Below are positions 16,124 through 24,913 of a stretch of 64,000 nt of DNA, one piece after another (the first letter of the stretch is position 1; each line of letters begins with the position of its first letter). The position numbers were made by a program, and so were the translations under genes. The notes below the pieces were generated by a model. It was not told where the DNA came from. It searched no databases and saw nothing but the letters and a program-made list of their open reading frames with translations. Origin of the DNA: Kitasatospora sp. GAS204B (GTDB lineage: Bacteria > Actinomycetota > Actinomycetes > Streptomycetales > Streptomycetaceae); assembly GCF_029892155.1 (NCBI RefSeq), contig NZ_JARZAG010000001.1, forward strand, positions 1 through 64,000. Reading direction: 5' to 3'.

Positions 16124-17221
16124 TCAGCACTGCTCCACCAGCGCCAGGAACCGCCGCCCCGTCCGCGTGACGTCCGCGGCGGTCCACTCCAGCGCCTCGG
16201 CGGCGATCATGACCTCGGACATGGCCAGCCCCGGGGCGCGGTCCTCCCAGTAGTCGACGAACCAGAGGCCCTCGGTCTCCGCGAGGGTGAGGGCGGCCCG
16301 GTTCAGGGCGGCCGCCGGGTGGGGGAGCCAGAGCTGGAACTCGTGGGTGTGCGGGCGCTCGGGGTTGATCCGGGCGCCGGGGAGCTCGGCCAGCGCGGCG
16401 GCGACCGTGCCCGCGTGGCGGACCTGGTCGGGCAGCCGGGGCAGCTCGCGGTCCAGGCCGTCCAGCGCGGCGAGGGCGGCGGGCCACTGCTGGTAGAGGT
16501 TGCCGCCGTGGCGGTGACGCCAGGCGCGGGCGTAGGCGGTCAGCTCGGTGTCCCCGGCCAGTGCCGCGCCGCTCAGGCCGCGCAGGGTCTTGTAGAAGGA
16601 GACGTAGACGCTGTCGGCGAGTGCCGATATCTCGTCAAGTCCCTTGCCGAAGTGGCTGGTCGACTCCCAGAGCCGGGCTCCGTCGAGGTGCACGCGGGCG
16701 CCGGCGGCCCGGGCCGCCCCGGCCAGTGCGACCAGCTCGTCCCAGCTCGGCAGCAGGTAACCGGCGTCGCGCAGCGGGAGTTCGACCGCCAGGGTGCCGA
16801 ACGGCTCGCCCAGCGCGGTGAGTTCCTCGGCGGTGAAGTGGCGCGGTTCGCTGGTCGGCCACAGTCCGCGCAGCCCGGTCAGCTGGCTGTAGGCCTGGCG
16901 CTCCCAGCGCTCCAGGTGGGCCAGCGGGTGCAGCGCGACGGCTCGGCGTCCGGTCAGCTCGGCGCCGTGGCGCAGCGCGATCTGCTGGGCCATCGTGCCG
17001 GTCGGGAAGAAGACGGCGTCCGGCTTGCCGAGCAGCGCGGCGACCCGCTCCTCCAACCGCCGGACCGGGCCGTCGCCGTAGAAGTCCGGCTGGCCGTCCA
17101 GACCCTCCAGCGCGCCCAGTGCCGCCAGCCGCTCGCGCATGGTGGCCGGCCGGGTGCCGGAGAGGATGCGGCGGCTGGCGCGTCGGGCGGCCAGGCGGCG
17201 GGCCCCGAGATCGTCGTTCAT
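16124..17221 (-). CDS. Threonine-aldolase-like PLP enzyme (beta-eliminating lyase family)
   Basis: 365 residues. PLP motifs include PDAVFFPTGTMAQQIALRHGAE (cofactor phosphate site), RVHLDGARLWES with the Asp that contacts the pyridine nitrogen, and DSVYVSFYKTLRGLSGAALAG with the Schiff-base Lys. This is the low-specificity L-threonine aldolase/aromatic beta-lyase fold; many Streptomyces annotate it as threonine aldolase (threonine to glycine and acetaldehyde). Transcribed alone, just downstream of the response-regulator gene. Confidence 0.88.
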   Translation of the reverse strand: MNDDLGARRLAARRASRRILSGTRPATMRERLAALGALEGLDGQPDFYGDGPVRRLEERVAALLGKPDAVFFPTGTMAQQIALRHGAELTGRRAVALHPLAHLERWERQAYSQLTGLRGLWPTSEPRHFTAEELTALGEPFGTLAVELPLRDAGYLLPSWDELVALAGAARAAGARVHLDGARLWESTSHFGKGLDEISALADSVYVSFYKTLRGLSGAALAGDTELTAYARAWRHRHGGNLYQQWPAALAALDGLDRELPRLPDQVRHAGTVAAALAELPGARINPERPHTHEFQLWLPHPAAALNRAALTLAETEGLWFVDYWEDRAPGLAMSEVMIAAEALEWTAADVTRTGRRFLALVEQC

Positions 17222-17238
17222 CCGCCGATTGTCGGTGG

Positions 17239-17907
17239 TCAGGTCGGGCGGACCAAGCGGTTTTCGTAGGCGAAGACCACCGCCTGGACCCGGTCCCGCA
17301 GGCCGAGCTTGAGCAGGATCCGGCTCACATGGGTCTTCACCGTGGCCTCGGCGAGGAAGAGTTCGGCGGCCACCTCGGCGTTCGACAGGCCGCGGGCGAC
17401 CTGGACCAGCACGCTGCGCTCGCGGGTGGTCAGCGCCTCGATGGCGCTCTCGGCGCGGTCCGGCGAGCCGCCGTCGGCGGGCAGTTGGGAGGCGAAGGTG
17501 TCCAGCAGCCGGCGGGTGATCCGGGGCGCCACCACCGCGTCGCCCGCCGCCACGCTGCGGATCGCGCTGAGCAGTTCGGCCGGCTGGGCGTTCTTCAGCA
17601 GGAAGCCGGAGGCACCGGCCCGCAGGCCGGCGAAGGCGTACTCGTCCAGATCGAAGGTGGTCATGATGAGCACCTTGGTGTCGGGGGAGTCCTCGACGAT
17701 CCGGCGGGTGGCCTCGATGCCGTCCATCCCGGGCATCCGGACGTCCATCAGCACCACGTCCGGGCCCTGCTCCAGGGTCAGGCGCACCGCCTCGGCGCCG
17801 TCCGCGGCCTCGCCGACCACCGTCATGTCCGGCTGCGAGTCGAGGACCAGGGTGAAGGCGACGCGCAGCAGCGGCTGGTCGTCCACCAGCAGGACGCGGA
17901 TGGTCAT
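17239..17907 (-). CDS. NarL/LuxR-family response regulator
   Basis: 222 residues. Receiver domain with acidic pair DD at 9-10, phospho-acceptor Asp at 55 (VLMDVRMPGMDG) and Lys in FLLKNAQPAELL. The C-terminal LuxR domain is ALTTRERSVLVQVARGLSNA then EVAAELFLAEATVKTHVSRILLK. Its start shares one base with the stop of the sensor kinase gene, so the pair is co-translated. Likely target by proximity: the ABC-2 exporter genes just upstream on the same strand. Confidence 0.95.
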   Translation of the reverse strand: MTIRVLLVDDQPLLRVAFTLVLDSQPDMTVVGEAADGAEAVRLTLEQGPDVVLMDVRMPGMDGIEATRRIVEDSPDTKVLIMTTFDLDEYAFAGLRAGASGFLLKNAQPAELLSAIRSVAAGDAVVAPRITRRLLDTFASQLPADGGSPDRAESAIEALTTRERSVLVQVARGLSNAEVAAELFLAEATVKTHVSRILLKLGLRDRVQAVVFAYENRLVRPT

Positions 17908-19214
17908 CAGGTGGCTTCCTGGAGGTCGGGGACGGTGTCGGCGGCCGGGTGCGGATCGGGGCCGAGGTCGAGCGTGGCGGCCACCTGCCAGCCGCCCTGC
18001 GGCAGCGGCCCGGCCAGCAGGCCGCCACCGTACGCGGCGACCCGCTCGCGCATCCCGGACAGGCCGTGCCCCGGCTCGCCGAGCAGCTCGGCCGGTCCGA
18101 AGGGGGCGCCGGGCGGGCGCAGCGCGATGCCGTCGTCGCGCACCTCCACCGTCACCAGGTCCGTCGTGCAGTCCACGGTGACCTGGGCCCGGGCGCCGGG
18201 CGCGGCGTGCTTGAGGGTGTTGGTGAGCGACTCCTGGACCAGCCGGTAGACGGTCAGTTGGGCGCCGGGGGAGAGGCCGGCGGCCTCGCCGGTCAGCCGC
18301 AGCTCGGTGGGCAGGCCGGCGGCCCGGACCTGGGCGGCCAGTGCGGCGAGCTGGCCCAGGCCCGGCTGCGGGTGGCGCAGCGCGTCGGGCTCGTCGGCCC
18401 GCAGCACGCCCAGGAACCGGCGCATGTCGGTGAGCGCCTGGCGTCCGGTCTCGGCTGACTGGCGCATCGCGGCGGTGGCCTTCTCCGGGGCGATCGGGTT
18501 GGCGTAGACGGCGCCGTCGGCGAGCGCGACCATCACCGAGAGGTTGTGCGTGACGATGTCGTGCATCTCGCGGGCGATCCGGGAGCGCTCCTCGGCGACC
18601 GCGAGGGCGGCCTGCTGGTCGCGCTGGCGCTCCAGCTCGCGGGCCCGGGCGCGCAGCGCGCGCAGCTGGGACCGGCGGGCCCGGACGTTGAGGCCGAGCA
18701 CGGCGGCGGCCGTGGTGGCGCCGGAGAGCATGAAGGCGGCCTTGAGCCAGGTCTCCACCGGGTCGACCAGGGTGACCGCGTGGCGCAGGTCGGAGACCGC
18801 CAGCAGCACGCCGAGCTCGGCGATCAGATACCCGAGCACCGTGCGGCGACGGGTGCAGTGCGCCGCCACGCTGTAGAGCGCGAGCAGCACCGCGATGTCG
18901 GCGGGCATCGGCTGGTAGACCAGCCACTGGAGGAAGGCGACCCCGGCGATCACCCCGAAGACCGTCAGCGGGGCCCGGCGGCGGAAGGCGAGCGGCAGGA
19001 TCAGCGCGAGCTGCAGGATCCAGACCCACGGATGGACCCGCAGCTCCCGTCCGTGCGCCGCGCTGGCCAGCGCCAGCACGGCCAGCGCGAAGGCGAGGTC
19101 GACGGCGATCGGGTAGCGCTCGTCGAGCATCCAGCCCCGCAACGCGGCCAGCCCTCGGGCGGCGCCGGGAAAGCGCCGCCCGAGGGCTGCCGGGAGCTGG
19201 TCGAGCGAAGTCAT
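17907..19214 (-). CDS. Sensor histidine kinase, NarX/DesK type (HisKA_3)
   Basis: 435 residues from the ATG at 19214. Five or so hydrophobic segments occupy residues about 35-175 with no large outer domain. A basic coiled coil (RARARELERQRDQQAALAV) leads to the phosphorylation motif SRIAREMHDIVTHNLSVMV, His about 218. The HATPase part has QESLTNTLKHA (N-box) and GHGLSGMRERVAAYGG (G-box). Codons about 10-21 carry a perfect 15-bp hairpin. Partner of the overlapping response regulator. Confidence 0.95.
   Translation of the reverse strand: MTSLDQLPAALGRRFPGAARGLAALRGWMLDERYPIAVDLAFALAVLALASAAHGRELRVHPWVWILQLALILPLAFRRRAPLTVFGVIAGVAFLQWLVYQPMPADIAVLLALYSVAAHCTRRRTVLGYLIAELGVLLAVSDLRHAVTLVDPVETWLKAAFMLSGATTAAAVLGLNVRARRSQLRALRARARELERQRDQQAALAVAEERSRIAREMHDIVTHNLSVMVALADGAVYANPIAPEKATAAMRQSAETGRQALTDMRRFLGVLRADEPDALRHPQPGLGQLAALAAQVRAAGLPTELRLTGEAAGLSPGAQLTVYRLVQESLTNTLKHAAPGARAQVTVDCTTDLVTVEVRDDGIALRPPGAPFGPAELLGEPGHGLSGMRERVAAYGGGLLAGPLPQGGWQVAATLDLGPDPHPAADTVPDLQEAT
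19151..19187. repeat. Perfect 15-bp inverted repeat inside the kinase gene
   Basis: GCCCTCGGGCGGCGC (19151-19165), a 7-base spacer, then the exact complement (19173-19187). It starts about 27 bases into the coding region, where a stable mRNA hairpin could slow translation initiation. Confidence 0.8.
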
Positions 19215-19257
19215 CGCGCCATTGTGCAACGGATGCGGCCCGGCCTGTCGTGCGTGG

Positions 19258-20088
19258 TCACGCGTCGCGCCGCTTGAGCACCGTGGCAGCCCCGATCAGG
19301 GCGAGGACCACGTAGATCCAGAGCACGCCGTAGCCGGTCCACGGCGCGAGCGTGCCCGGGTCCGGGTTGAGCGTGGCGACCGCCTGGCCGGCCGCGCCGG
19401 GCAGGTACGGGCTGATGTGGCTGCTCCAGTTGGACGGCAGCACCTCGACCAGGGTGGGCAGCACCAGCAGCACGCCGAAGATCGAGGCGATGCCGCCGGC
19501 GGTGTTGCGGATCATCGTGCCGACCGCGACCGCGAAGATGCCGATCGCCGTGAGGTACAGCGAGGTGCCGACGACGGTGCGGGCCACCCCGGCGGCCGAC
19601 AGCGAGGTCTGCACGTTGTGGCTGGAGAGCACCGCCTGGCCGCCGAAGAAGGCGACGAACGCGGTGATCAGGGTCACCACGAAGGTCACCGCTCCGAAGA
19701 CGCCCGCCTTGGCCCAGAGCACCGGCAGGCGGCGCGGCACGGCGGACACCGAGGCACGGATCATGCCGGTGCTGTACTCGCCGCTGACCACCAGCACGCC
19801 GAGCACGCCGACGGCCAGCTGGGCCGCCAGGTAGCCGCGCAGGCTGCGGTCGGCGGCGTTGATCGAGAAGCCGTGGTCGCGCACGTCGGGGTGGTTCAGG
19901 TGGTCGATCGCGCCGTAGCAGGCGAGCAGGCCGAAACCGACCATGAAGACCACCGCGGCCAGCAGCGTGAAGTAGCTCGAGCGCAGCGTACGGAACTTGA
20001 TCCACTCGGAGTGGACCACCCGCGGCAGCGTGACCGGGCCGCCGACCGACGGGCGGGCCTGGACGGCGGTGGGGGTGGCGGTGCTCAT
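19258..20088 (-). CDS. ABC-2 type transporter permease
   Basis: 276 residues with six predicted membrane segments, beginning with a cytoplasmic tail and the motif VVHSEWIKFRTLRSSYFTLLAAV that is typical of actinobacterial ABC-2 permeases fed by a separate ATPase. Its start overlaps the stop of the ATPase gene by four bases. Substrate unknown; the neighbouring two-component pair makes a drug- or envelope-stress-responsive exporter likely. Confidence 0.92.
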   Translation of the reverse strand: MSTATPTAVQARPSVGGPVTLPRVVHSEWIKFRTLRSSYFTLLAAVVFMVGFGLLACYGAIDHLNHPDVRDHGFSINAADRSLRGYLAAQLAVGVLGVLVVSGEYSTGMIRASVSAVPRRLPVLWAKAGVFGAVTFVVTLITAFVAFFGGQAVLSSHNVQTSLSAAGVARTVVGTSLYLTAIGIFAVAVGTMIRNTAGGIASIFGVLLVLPTLVEVLPSNWSSHISPYLPGAAGQAVATLNPDPGTLAPWTGYGVLWIYVVLALIGAATVLKRRDA

Positions 20089-21029
20089 GCTGCGTGCTCC
20101 TCGACCAGCGTGCGGGGGGCGACCACGGCGTCGTACTCGACGGCGTCCTTGGTCATTTCCATGAAGGCCTCCTCCAGCGAGGCCTTCTGCGGCGTCAGCT
20201 CGAAGAGCGTCAGGCCGTGTTCGGCGGCCAGCCGGCCGACCCGCTCGCTGTCGACGCCGTCCACGGTCAGCACCTGGACGTCCTCGCCGTCGGTCACGCT
20301 CACGCCGGGCAGCTCACCCAGCAGTTCGGCCAGCCGCACCGAGTCGGGGGTGCGCACCAGCACACCGCCGCGCGAGGCGCGCTCGGTGAAGTCGGCCACC
20401 GAGGTGTCCGCGATCAGCTGCCCGCGGCCGATCACGATCAGGTGCTCGGCGGTCAGCGCCATCTCGCTCATCAGGTGCGACGAGACCAGCACCGTGCGGC
20501 CTTCGACCGCAAGGGACTTGAGCAGGTTGCGGATCCACAGGATGCCCTCGGGGTCGAGGCCGTTGACCGGCTCGTCGAGGATCAGCGTGGCCGGGTCGCC
20601 GAGCAGCGCGGAGGCGATGCCCAGCCGCTGGCCCATGCCGAGCGAGAAGCCGCCGGCCCGCTTCTTGGCGACCTGGCGCAGCCCGACCAGGTCGATCACC
20701 TCGTCCACCCGGGAGCGCGGGATGCCGTGGGTGGCGGCCAGCGACAGCAGGTGGTTGAAGGCGGAGCGCCCGGTGTGGATCGCGCGGGCCTCCAGCATCG
20801 CGCCGACCTCGCGCAGCGGCGCGGCGTGGTCGGCGTAGCGGCGGCCGTTGATGGTGGCGTGGCCGGCGCTCGGGGTGTCGAGGCCGAGCAGCATCCGCAT
20901 GGTGGTGGACTTGCCGGCCCCGTTGGGGCCGAGGAAGCCGGTCACGATGCCGGGGCGGACCGTGAAACTCAGGTCCTGGACGGCGGTTTTGGGGCCGTAG
21001 CGCTTGGTGAGGCCGACGGCTTCGATCAT
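20085..21029 (-). CDS. ABC transporter ATP-binding protein
   Basis: 314 residues. Walker A GPNGAGKST (about 34-42), a variant signature FSLGMGQRLGIASAL in place of LSGGQ, Walker B TLILDEPVNGLDP, and the H-loop VLVSSHLMSEM. The extra C-terminal 80 residues after the nucleotide domain are common in DrrA-like exporters. It is first in an ATPase-permease-kinase-regulator run, although the kinase start is 44 bases beyond the permease stop. Confidence 0.93.
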   Translation of the reverse strand: MIEAVGLTKRYGPKTAVQDLSFTVRPGIVTGFLGPNGAGKSTTMRMLLGLDTPSAGHATINGRRYADHAAPLREVGAMLEARAIHTGRSAFNHLLSLAATHGIPRSRVDEVIDLVGLRQVAKKRAGGFSLGMGQRLGIASALLGDPATLILDEPVNGLDPEGILWIRNLLKSLAVEGRTVLVSSHLMSEMALTAEHLIVIGRGQLIADTSVADFTERASRGGVLVRTPDSVRLAELLGELPGVSVTDGEDVQVLTVDGVDSERVGRLAAEHGLTLFELTPQKASLEEAFMEMTKDAVEYDAVVAPRTLVEEHAA

Positions 21030-21497
21030 TTTGATCCTCGTGCGAGGGGGCGGACGGGCGACGCTGTCCACGCTAGGCGGCCGAACCGGCGGCCACGAGC
21101 CGCGCAGGGAGGAGTCGAACGGCGCAGGGTTGCGACGCCAGATGCAGCGCGACTACATCTCAAGACGGACCTTGCTCCGGATACGGACGTCAGACCGGCC
21201 GGTCTTCGTCGCAGGCGGCGCGGCCGTGCAGCGGCCCGGTGTGCGGAACCTTAACGGCAGCTCAAGGGCGGTGGTCGACCCTTGACGCCACGGTTGGTCT
21301 AGTCCATTTTAATCGACAGGTGCAGGGAGCTCCTGAGTCACCGTCAGAGCCCTGAATCTCTGGCGGTGGCCCTGGGGCGCTCTGCGCCCGCCCGGTTCCG
21401 CGCACGACCCCATGTCATGCCCATGGCGGAGCGGTCCCACCCGCCCCGCCGACCCCCACGGGCCTGACGGTCCCCCACAACCAGGAGTCACGCACCC
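21030..21497. other. Divergent promoter region between ABC exporter and chitinase
   Basis: No gene found. A -35-like TTGACG at 21282 precedes a DasR-type site and an AT-rich CATTTTAAT, after which about 190 bases of untranslated leader run to the chitinase start. Confidence 0.5.
21294..21308. promoter_or_regulatory. DasR-type (dre) operator before the chitinase gene
   Basis: TTGGTCTAGTCCATT matches the known dre core TGGTCTAGACCA at all but one base. It overlaps the probable promoter (TTGACG at 21282, AT-rich -10 near 21305). DasR is the GntR-family repressor that responds to glucosamine-6-phosphate and controls chitin and N-acetylglucosamine genes in Streptomyces. Confidence 0.7.
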
Positions 21498-23312
21498 ATG
21501 TTGACCCGCACACTCGCCCGGGGAGCCGAGAGCTCGCCGGCCGGCCGCCGCCGCCCCCGGGGCCTGGCGGCGCTCGCCCTCGGCGCCGGTGCCTCGTTGC
21601 TGCTCGGCGCGACCCTCTCGCTGAGCGCCGGCGCCACCGCCCAGGCCGCCGCCACCAACACCACCGGCGCGGCCGCCACCAGCGGCGGCCTCAAGGTCGC
21701 CTACTTCGACCAGTGGTCGGTCTACGCCAACGGCTACTACCCGAAGACCATCCAGGACACCGGCGTGGCCGGGAAACTGGACTACCTGATCTACGACTTC
21801 GAGAACATCGACCCGACCAGCGGGAAGTGCTTCGAGGCCACCAAGGCCGCCTCGCAGGACGACAACAACCCGAACGCCGGTGACGGCGCGGGCGACGCCT
21901 TCGCCGACTACGAGAAGTCCTACGACGCCGGCACCAGCGTCAGCGGCACCGCGGACACCTGGAACCAGCCGATCGCGGGCAACTTCAACCAGCTCAAGGA
22001 GCTGAAGGCGAAGAACCCGAACCTCAAGATCCTGCTGTCGATCGGCGGTTGGACCTACTCCAAGTACTTCTCCGACGTGGCGGCCAGTGACGCCTCGCGC
22101 AAGGCCTTCGCCTCCTCCTGCATCGACATGTTCATCAAGGGCAACCTGCCCACCGACGCCGGCTTCGGCGGACCGGGCTCGGCGGCCGGCATCTTCGACG
22201 GCTTCGACATCGACTGGGAGTACCCCGGCGGTGGGGGCCACACCGGCAACCACGCCGCCCCGGCCGACAAGCAGAACTACACTGCCCTGCTCGCCGAGTT
22301 GCGCTCCGAGCTGGACGCCCAGGGCAAGGCGGACGGGAGGACCTACGCGCTGAGCGCGGCGGTCGGCGCGGGCCAGGACAAGATCCAGAACTACGAGACC
22401 GACAGGATCGGCCAGTCGCTGACCTTCCTGGACCTGATGAGCTACGACATGCACGGCGCCTGGGACGCGCAGGGCCCGACCAACCACCAGGCCGCGCTCT
22501 ACTCGGACCCGAACGACCCGATGACCCCGGTCGCACCCGGCACCGCCAAGTACTCGATCGACGAGGCGGTCAAGGCCTGGACGGCCGGCGATCCGCAGTA
22601 CGGGATCAAGGGCGGCTTCCCGGCCGGCAAGATCAACATGGGGGTCCCGTTCTACTACCGCGGCTGGACCGGAGTACCGGCCGGTGGCGGCAACGGCCTG
22701 TTCCAGACCGCGACCGGCCCCGCGACCGGGGCCGCGATGTCCGGCAACGTGAACGGCATCCGGATGTACAAGGAGCTGAACGGCGTCGTCGACAACCCGG
22801 CCGACACCTTCTGGGACCCGGTGGCGCAGGCCGCGTACTTCTACGACGGCAGCAACTTCTGGTCCGGTGAGGACGCCCGGTCGATCCAGGCCAAGGCCGA
22901 CTACCTGCACTGCAACGGCCTGGGCGGGTCCTTCGCCTTCTCGCTGTACGACCTGGGCACCCAGACCGGGCTCTTCGACAAGATGGTGGACGCGACCAAC
23001 GGCTCCGCCGCGAACTGCCCGGCGCCGCCGACCTCGGCGAGCCCGACCACGGCCGGCCCGAGCGCGTCGAGCAGCGCGAGCCCGACCTCCTCGGCCACCG
23101 GCAGCCCGACCACCCTGCCGACCAGCACCGCCAGCGTCACCCCCACCGGCGCCTGCACCGCGCCCGGCTGGTCGGCATCGGCGGTCTACGCCACGGCCGG
23201 CACCAAGGTCTCCTGGAAGGGCCACGCCTACACCAACAAGTGGTGGACCACCGGCGACGACCCGACCCTGAGCGGCGCCTGGGGCGCCTGGACCGACAAC
23301 GGCCCCTGCTGA
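21498..23312 (+). CDS. Secreted GH18 chitinase with C-terminal chitin-binding domain
   Basis: 604 residues. Basic signal sequence with hydrophobic core (LAALALGAGASLLLGATLSL), cleaved near AQAAA about 50. The GH18 barrel (about 65-510) contains SIGGW (181-185) and the catalytic DGFDIDWEY with the acid Glu at about 241; later YDMHGAWD marks the substrate-binding strand. A Thr/Ser/Pro linker (about 515-555) leads to a C-terminal carbohydrate-binding module (CTAPGWSASAVYATAG, HAYTNKWWTTGDDP) of the CBM5/12 type. Cuts chitin outside the cell; the DasR-like site in front fits induction by chitin breakdown. Confidence 0.96.
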   Translation: MLTRTLARGAESSPAGRRRPRGLAALALGAGASLLLGATLSLSAGATAQAAATNTTGAAATSGGLKVAYFDQWSVYANGYYPKTIQDTGVAGKLDYLIYDFENIDPTSGKCFEATKAASQDDNNPNAGDGAGDAFADYEKSYDAGTSVSGTADTWNQPIAGNFNQLKELKAKNPNLKILLSIGGWTYSKYFSDVAASDASRKAFASSCIDMFIKGNLPTDAGFGGPGSAAGIFDGFDIDWEYPGGGGHTGNHAAPADKQNYTALLAELRSELDAQGKADGRTYALSAAVGAGQDKIQNYETDRIGQSLTFLDLMSYDMHGAWDAQGPTNHQAALYSDPNDPMTPVAPGTAKYSIDEAVKAWTAGDPQYGIKGGFPAGKINMGVPFYYRGWTGVPAGGGNGLFQTATGPATGAAMSGNVNGIRMYKELNGVVDNPADTFWDPVAQAAYFYDGSNFWSGEDARSIQAKADYLHCNGLGGSFAFSLYDLGTQTGLFDKMVDATNGSAANCPAPPTSASPTTAGPSASSSASPTSSATGSPTTLPTSTASVTPTGACTAPGWSASAVYATAGTKVSWKGHAYTNKWWTTGDDPTLSGAWGAWTDNGPC

Positions 23313-23335
23313 CCGCCGCGCCACCCCGAAAAGCA

Positions 23336-23376
23336 CCGCGGCCCGGACCCGATCACATGATCGGTCCGGGCCGCGG
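23336..23376. terminator. Terminator between convergent chitinase and VOC genes
   Basis: CCGCGGCCCGGACCCGATCA pairs with its complement across a 2-base loop, with a single bulged base. It is placed 24 bases after the chitinase stop and 23 before the VOC gene end, so it can serve both strands. Confidence 0.88.
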
Positions 23377-23398
23377 CCCATGCTGTAGGCCCTGAGTC

Positions 23399-24181
23399 CT
23401 ACTGCGGCGCCTTCGGCGCGATCACCGAGAAGATCGCGCCCTGCGGGTCCTTGATCGCCGCGATCCGGCCCACCGGCGTGTCCATCGCCGGCACCAGCAC
23501 GTCGGAGCCCTTGCGGACGGCCGCGTCCACGATGCTGTCCACGTCGTCCACCGCGAAGTAGGTGCCCCAGTGCGAGGGCGTGCCGGGCGGGTGGTTCTGC
23601 AGCCCCTGCGCGCCGCCGACGTCCTTGCCGCCGACCTTGAGCATCTGGTAGTCCGGCATCTCCGGCGCCGGGGTGAGCTCGATGCCGAGGGCCTTCTGGT
23701 AGAAGCCGGCCGCGGCCTTCAGGTCGGAGGTGGACAGCTCGTTCCAGATCACCGCGCCGGGCTCGTTGACGATCTCCGCGCCGCCGAACTCCACCGTCTG
23801 CCAGATGCCGAAGACCGCGCCGGTCGGGTCGGCGGCGGCCGTCATCCGGCCGATCGAGCCGACGTCCATCACCGGGAAGAGCAGCGAGCCGCCGTTCGCG
23901 GTGATCTTCGCCGCGGTGGCGTCCGCGTCGGCGGTGGCGAAGTAGGTGGTCCAGACGGTGGGCGGCGGCGGGTTGTCGTCCATCGCCATGGCCGTCATGA
24001 TGCCGGCCACCGGCTTGTCCTTCAGGGTGAGGACCGCGTAGCCGCCGAACTCCTCGGGGCCCGGCTGGCCCTGCCAGCCGAACAGGTCGCGGTAGAAGTC
24101 GATGGCGGCCTGCTGGTCGGGGGCCATCAGGTCGACCCAGCACGGGGTGCCGGGCGGGTACGGGGTGCTGACCACGGGCAT
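23399..24181 (-). CDS. VOC-family protein, two glyoxalase-like domains
   Basis: 260 residues, start chosen at the ATG eight bases after GGAGG. Two related halves begin GTPCWVDLMAPDQQAAIDFY and GAVIWNELSTSDLKAAAGFY, each followed by a PTVWTTYFATADAD / PSHWGTYFAVDDVD beta strand. This duplicated layout matches the CFP-30B-like actinobacterial VOC proteins. The metal and substrate are not predictable from sequence. Confidence 0.9.
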   Translation of the reverse strand: MPVVSTPYPPGTPCWVDLMAPDQQAAIDFYRDLFGWQGQPGPEEFGGYAVLTLKDKPVAGIMTAMAMDDNPPPPTVWTTYFATADADATAAKITANGGSLLFPVMDVGSIGRMTAAADPTGAVFGIWQTVEFGGAEIVNEPGAVIWNELSTSDLKAAAGFYQKALGIELTPAPEMPDYQMLKVGGKDVGGAQGLQNHPPGTPSHWGTYFAVDDVDSIVDAAVRKGSDVLVPAMDTPVGRIAAIKDPQGAIFSVIAPKAPQ

Positions 24182-24268
24182 GGTTGTCGCCTCCGGGGCG
24201 CAGAGTGTGGTGGGGTCCCTCCCGGGTCTCACCTTCACTCCTGACGGAGGCTCGCGCCACTCAACGCG

Positions 24269-24799
24269 CTAGGGGTTGGTCTGCTCGATCCGGGTCAGCA
24301 TCCGCAGCAGCAGCTCGGAGAGCACCGTGCGCTCCTCGGGACCGACGTCCTGGAGCAGTTCCTCCTCGAAACCGGCGGCCATCCGCATCGACTCCAGCCA
24401 CTTGTCGCGGCCGTTCTCGGTGAGCTCGATGATCACCCTTACCCGGTTGGCCTCGTCGCGCTCCCGGGTGACCAGGTCCTCGGCCACCATCCGGTCGATC
24501 CGGTGGGTCATCGCCGCCGGGGTCAGCCCGAGCCGCTTGGCCAGCTCGCCGGGTCCCAGCTGGTACGGGCTGCCCGCCACCACCAGCGCCTTGAGCACCT
24601 CCCACTCGGCGCTGGTGATTCCGAGCACAGTCAGCTGGCGGCCGTAGGCGGTGCCCAGCCGCCGGGCGACCCGGGACAGCGAGGACACGATGGTCTCCAC
24701 CTGCGGGTCGACAGTGGGGAACTCCCGCTGATAGACGGCCACTTGCTCGGCGATGTCCAGCTCGGTGCGGGCCTGTGGCGCGGGCCTCGGTGCGCTCAT
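24269..24799 (-). CDS. MarR-family regulator
   Basis: 176 residues. The winged helix spans about 65-135: ITSAEWEVLKALVVAG, LAKRLGLTPAAMTHRIDRMV, then the wing DEANRVRVIIELTENG. N- and C-terminal helices form the dimer interface. Transcribed away from an MFS exporter, with a long palindrome between them, so it probably represses that exporter and itself and responds to a toxic ligand. Confidence 0.95.
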   Translation of the reverse strand: MSAPRPAPQARTELDIAEQVAVYQREFPTVDPQVETIVSSLSRVARRLGTAYGRQLTVLGITSAEWEVLKALVVAGSPYQLGPGELAKRLGLTPAAMTHRIDRMVAEDLVTRERDEANRVRVIIELTENGRDKWLESMRMAAGFEEELLQDVGPEERTVLSELLLRMLTRIEQTNP

Positions 24800-24854
24800 G
24801 GCCCCAGTCTCCCATGCTCGGCTGCCTCAGTTAAGCCTTTGACACGACACTCTT

Positions 24855-24885
24855 CCAGATCTTAGAGTTTAGCTCTGAAATCTTG
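24855..24885. promoter_or_regulatory. MarR operator in the divergent MarR/MFS promoter
   Basis: A 31-base interrupted palindrome, pattern AGAT-n-T-n-AGAG around the centre and CTCT-n-A-n-ATCT on the other arm. It overlaps the likely MFS promoter (TTGACA at 24839, TAGAGT at 24863, 18 bases apart), so binding would block transcription. Confidence 0.75.
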
Positions 24886-24913
24886 CAGCCTAAAAGTTCT
24901 AAGGGGTGTCTCC

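Noticed and set aside
21309..24260. 983-residue minus-strand frame antisense to the chitinase
   Set aside because: The chitinase has signal peptide and catalytic motifs; the antisense frame is Gly/Val/Arg-rich noise.
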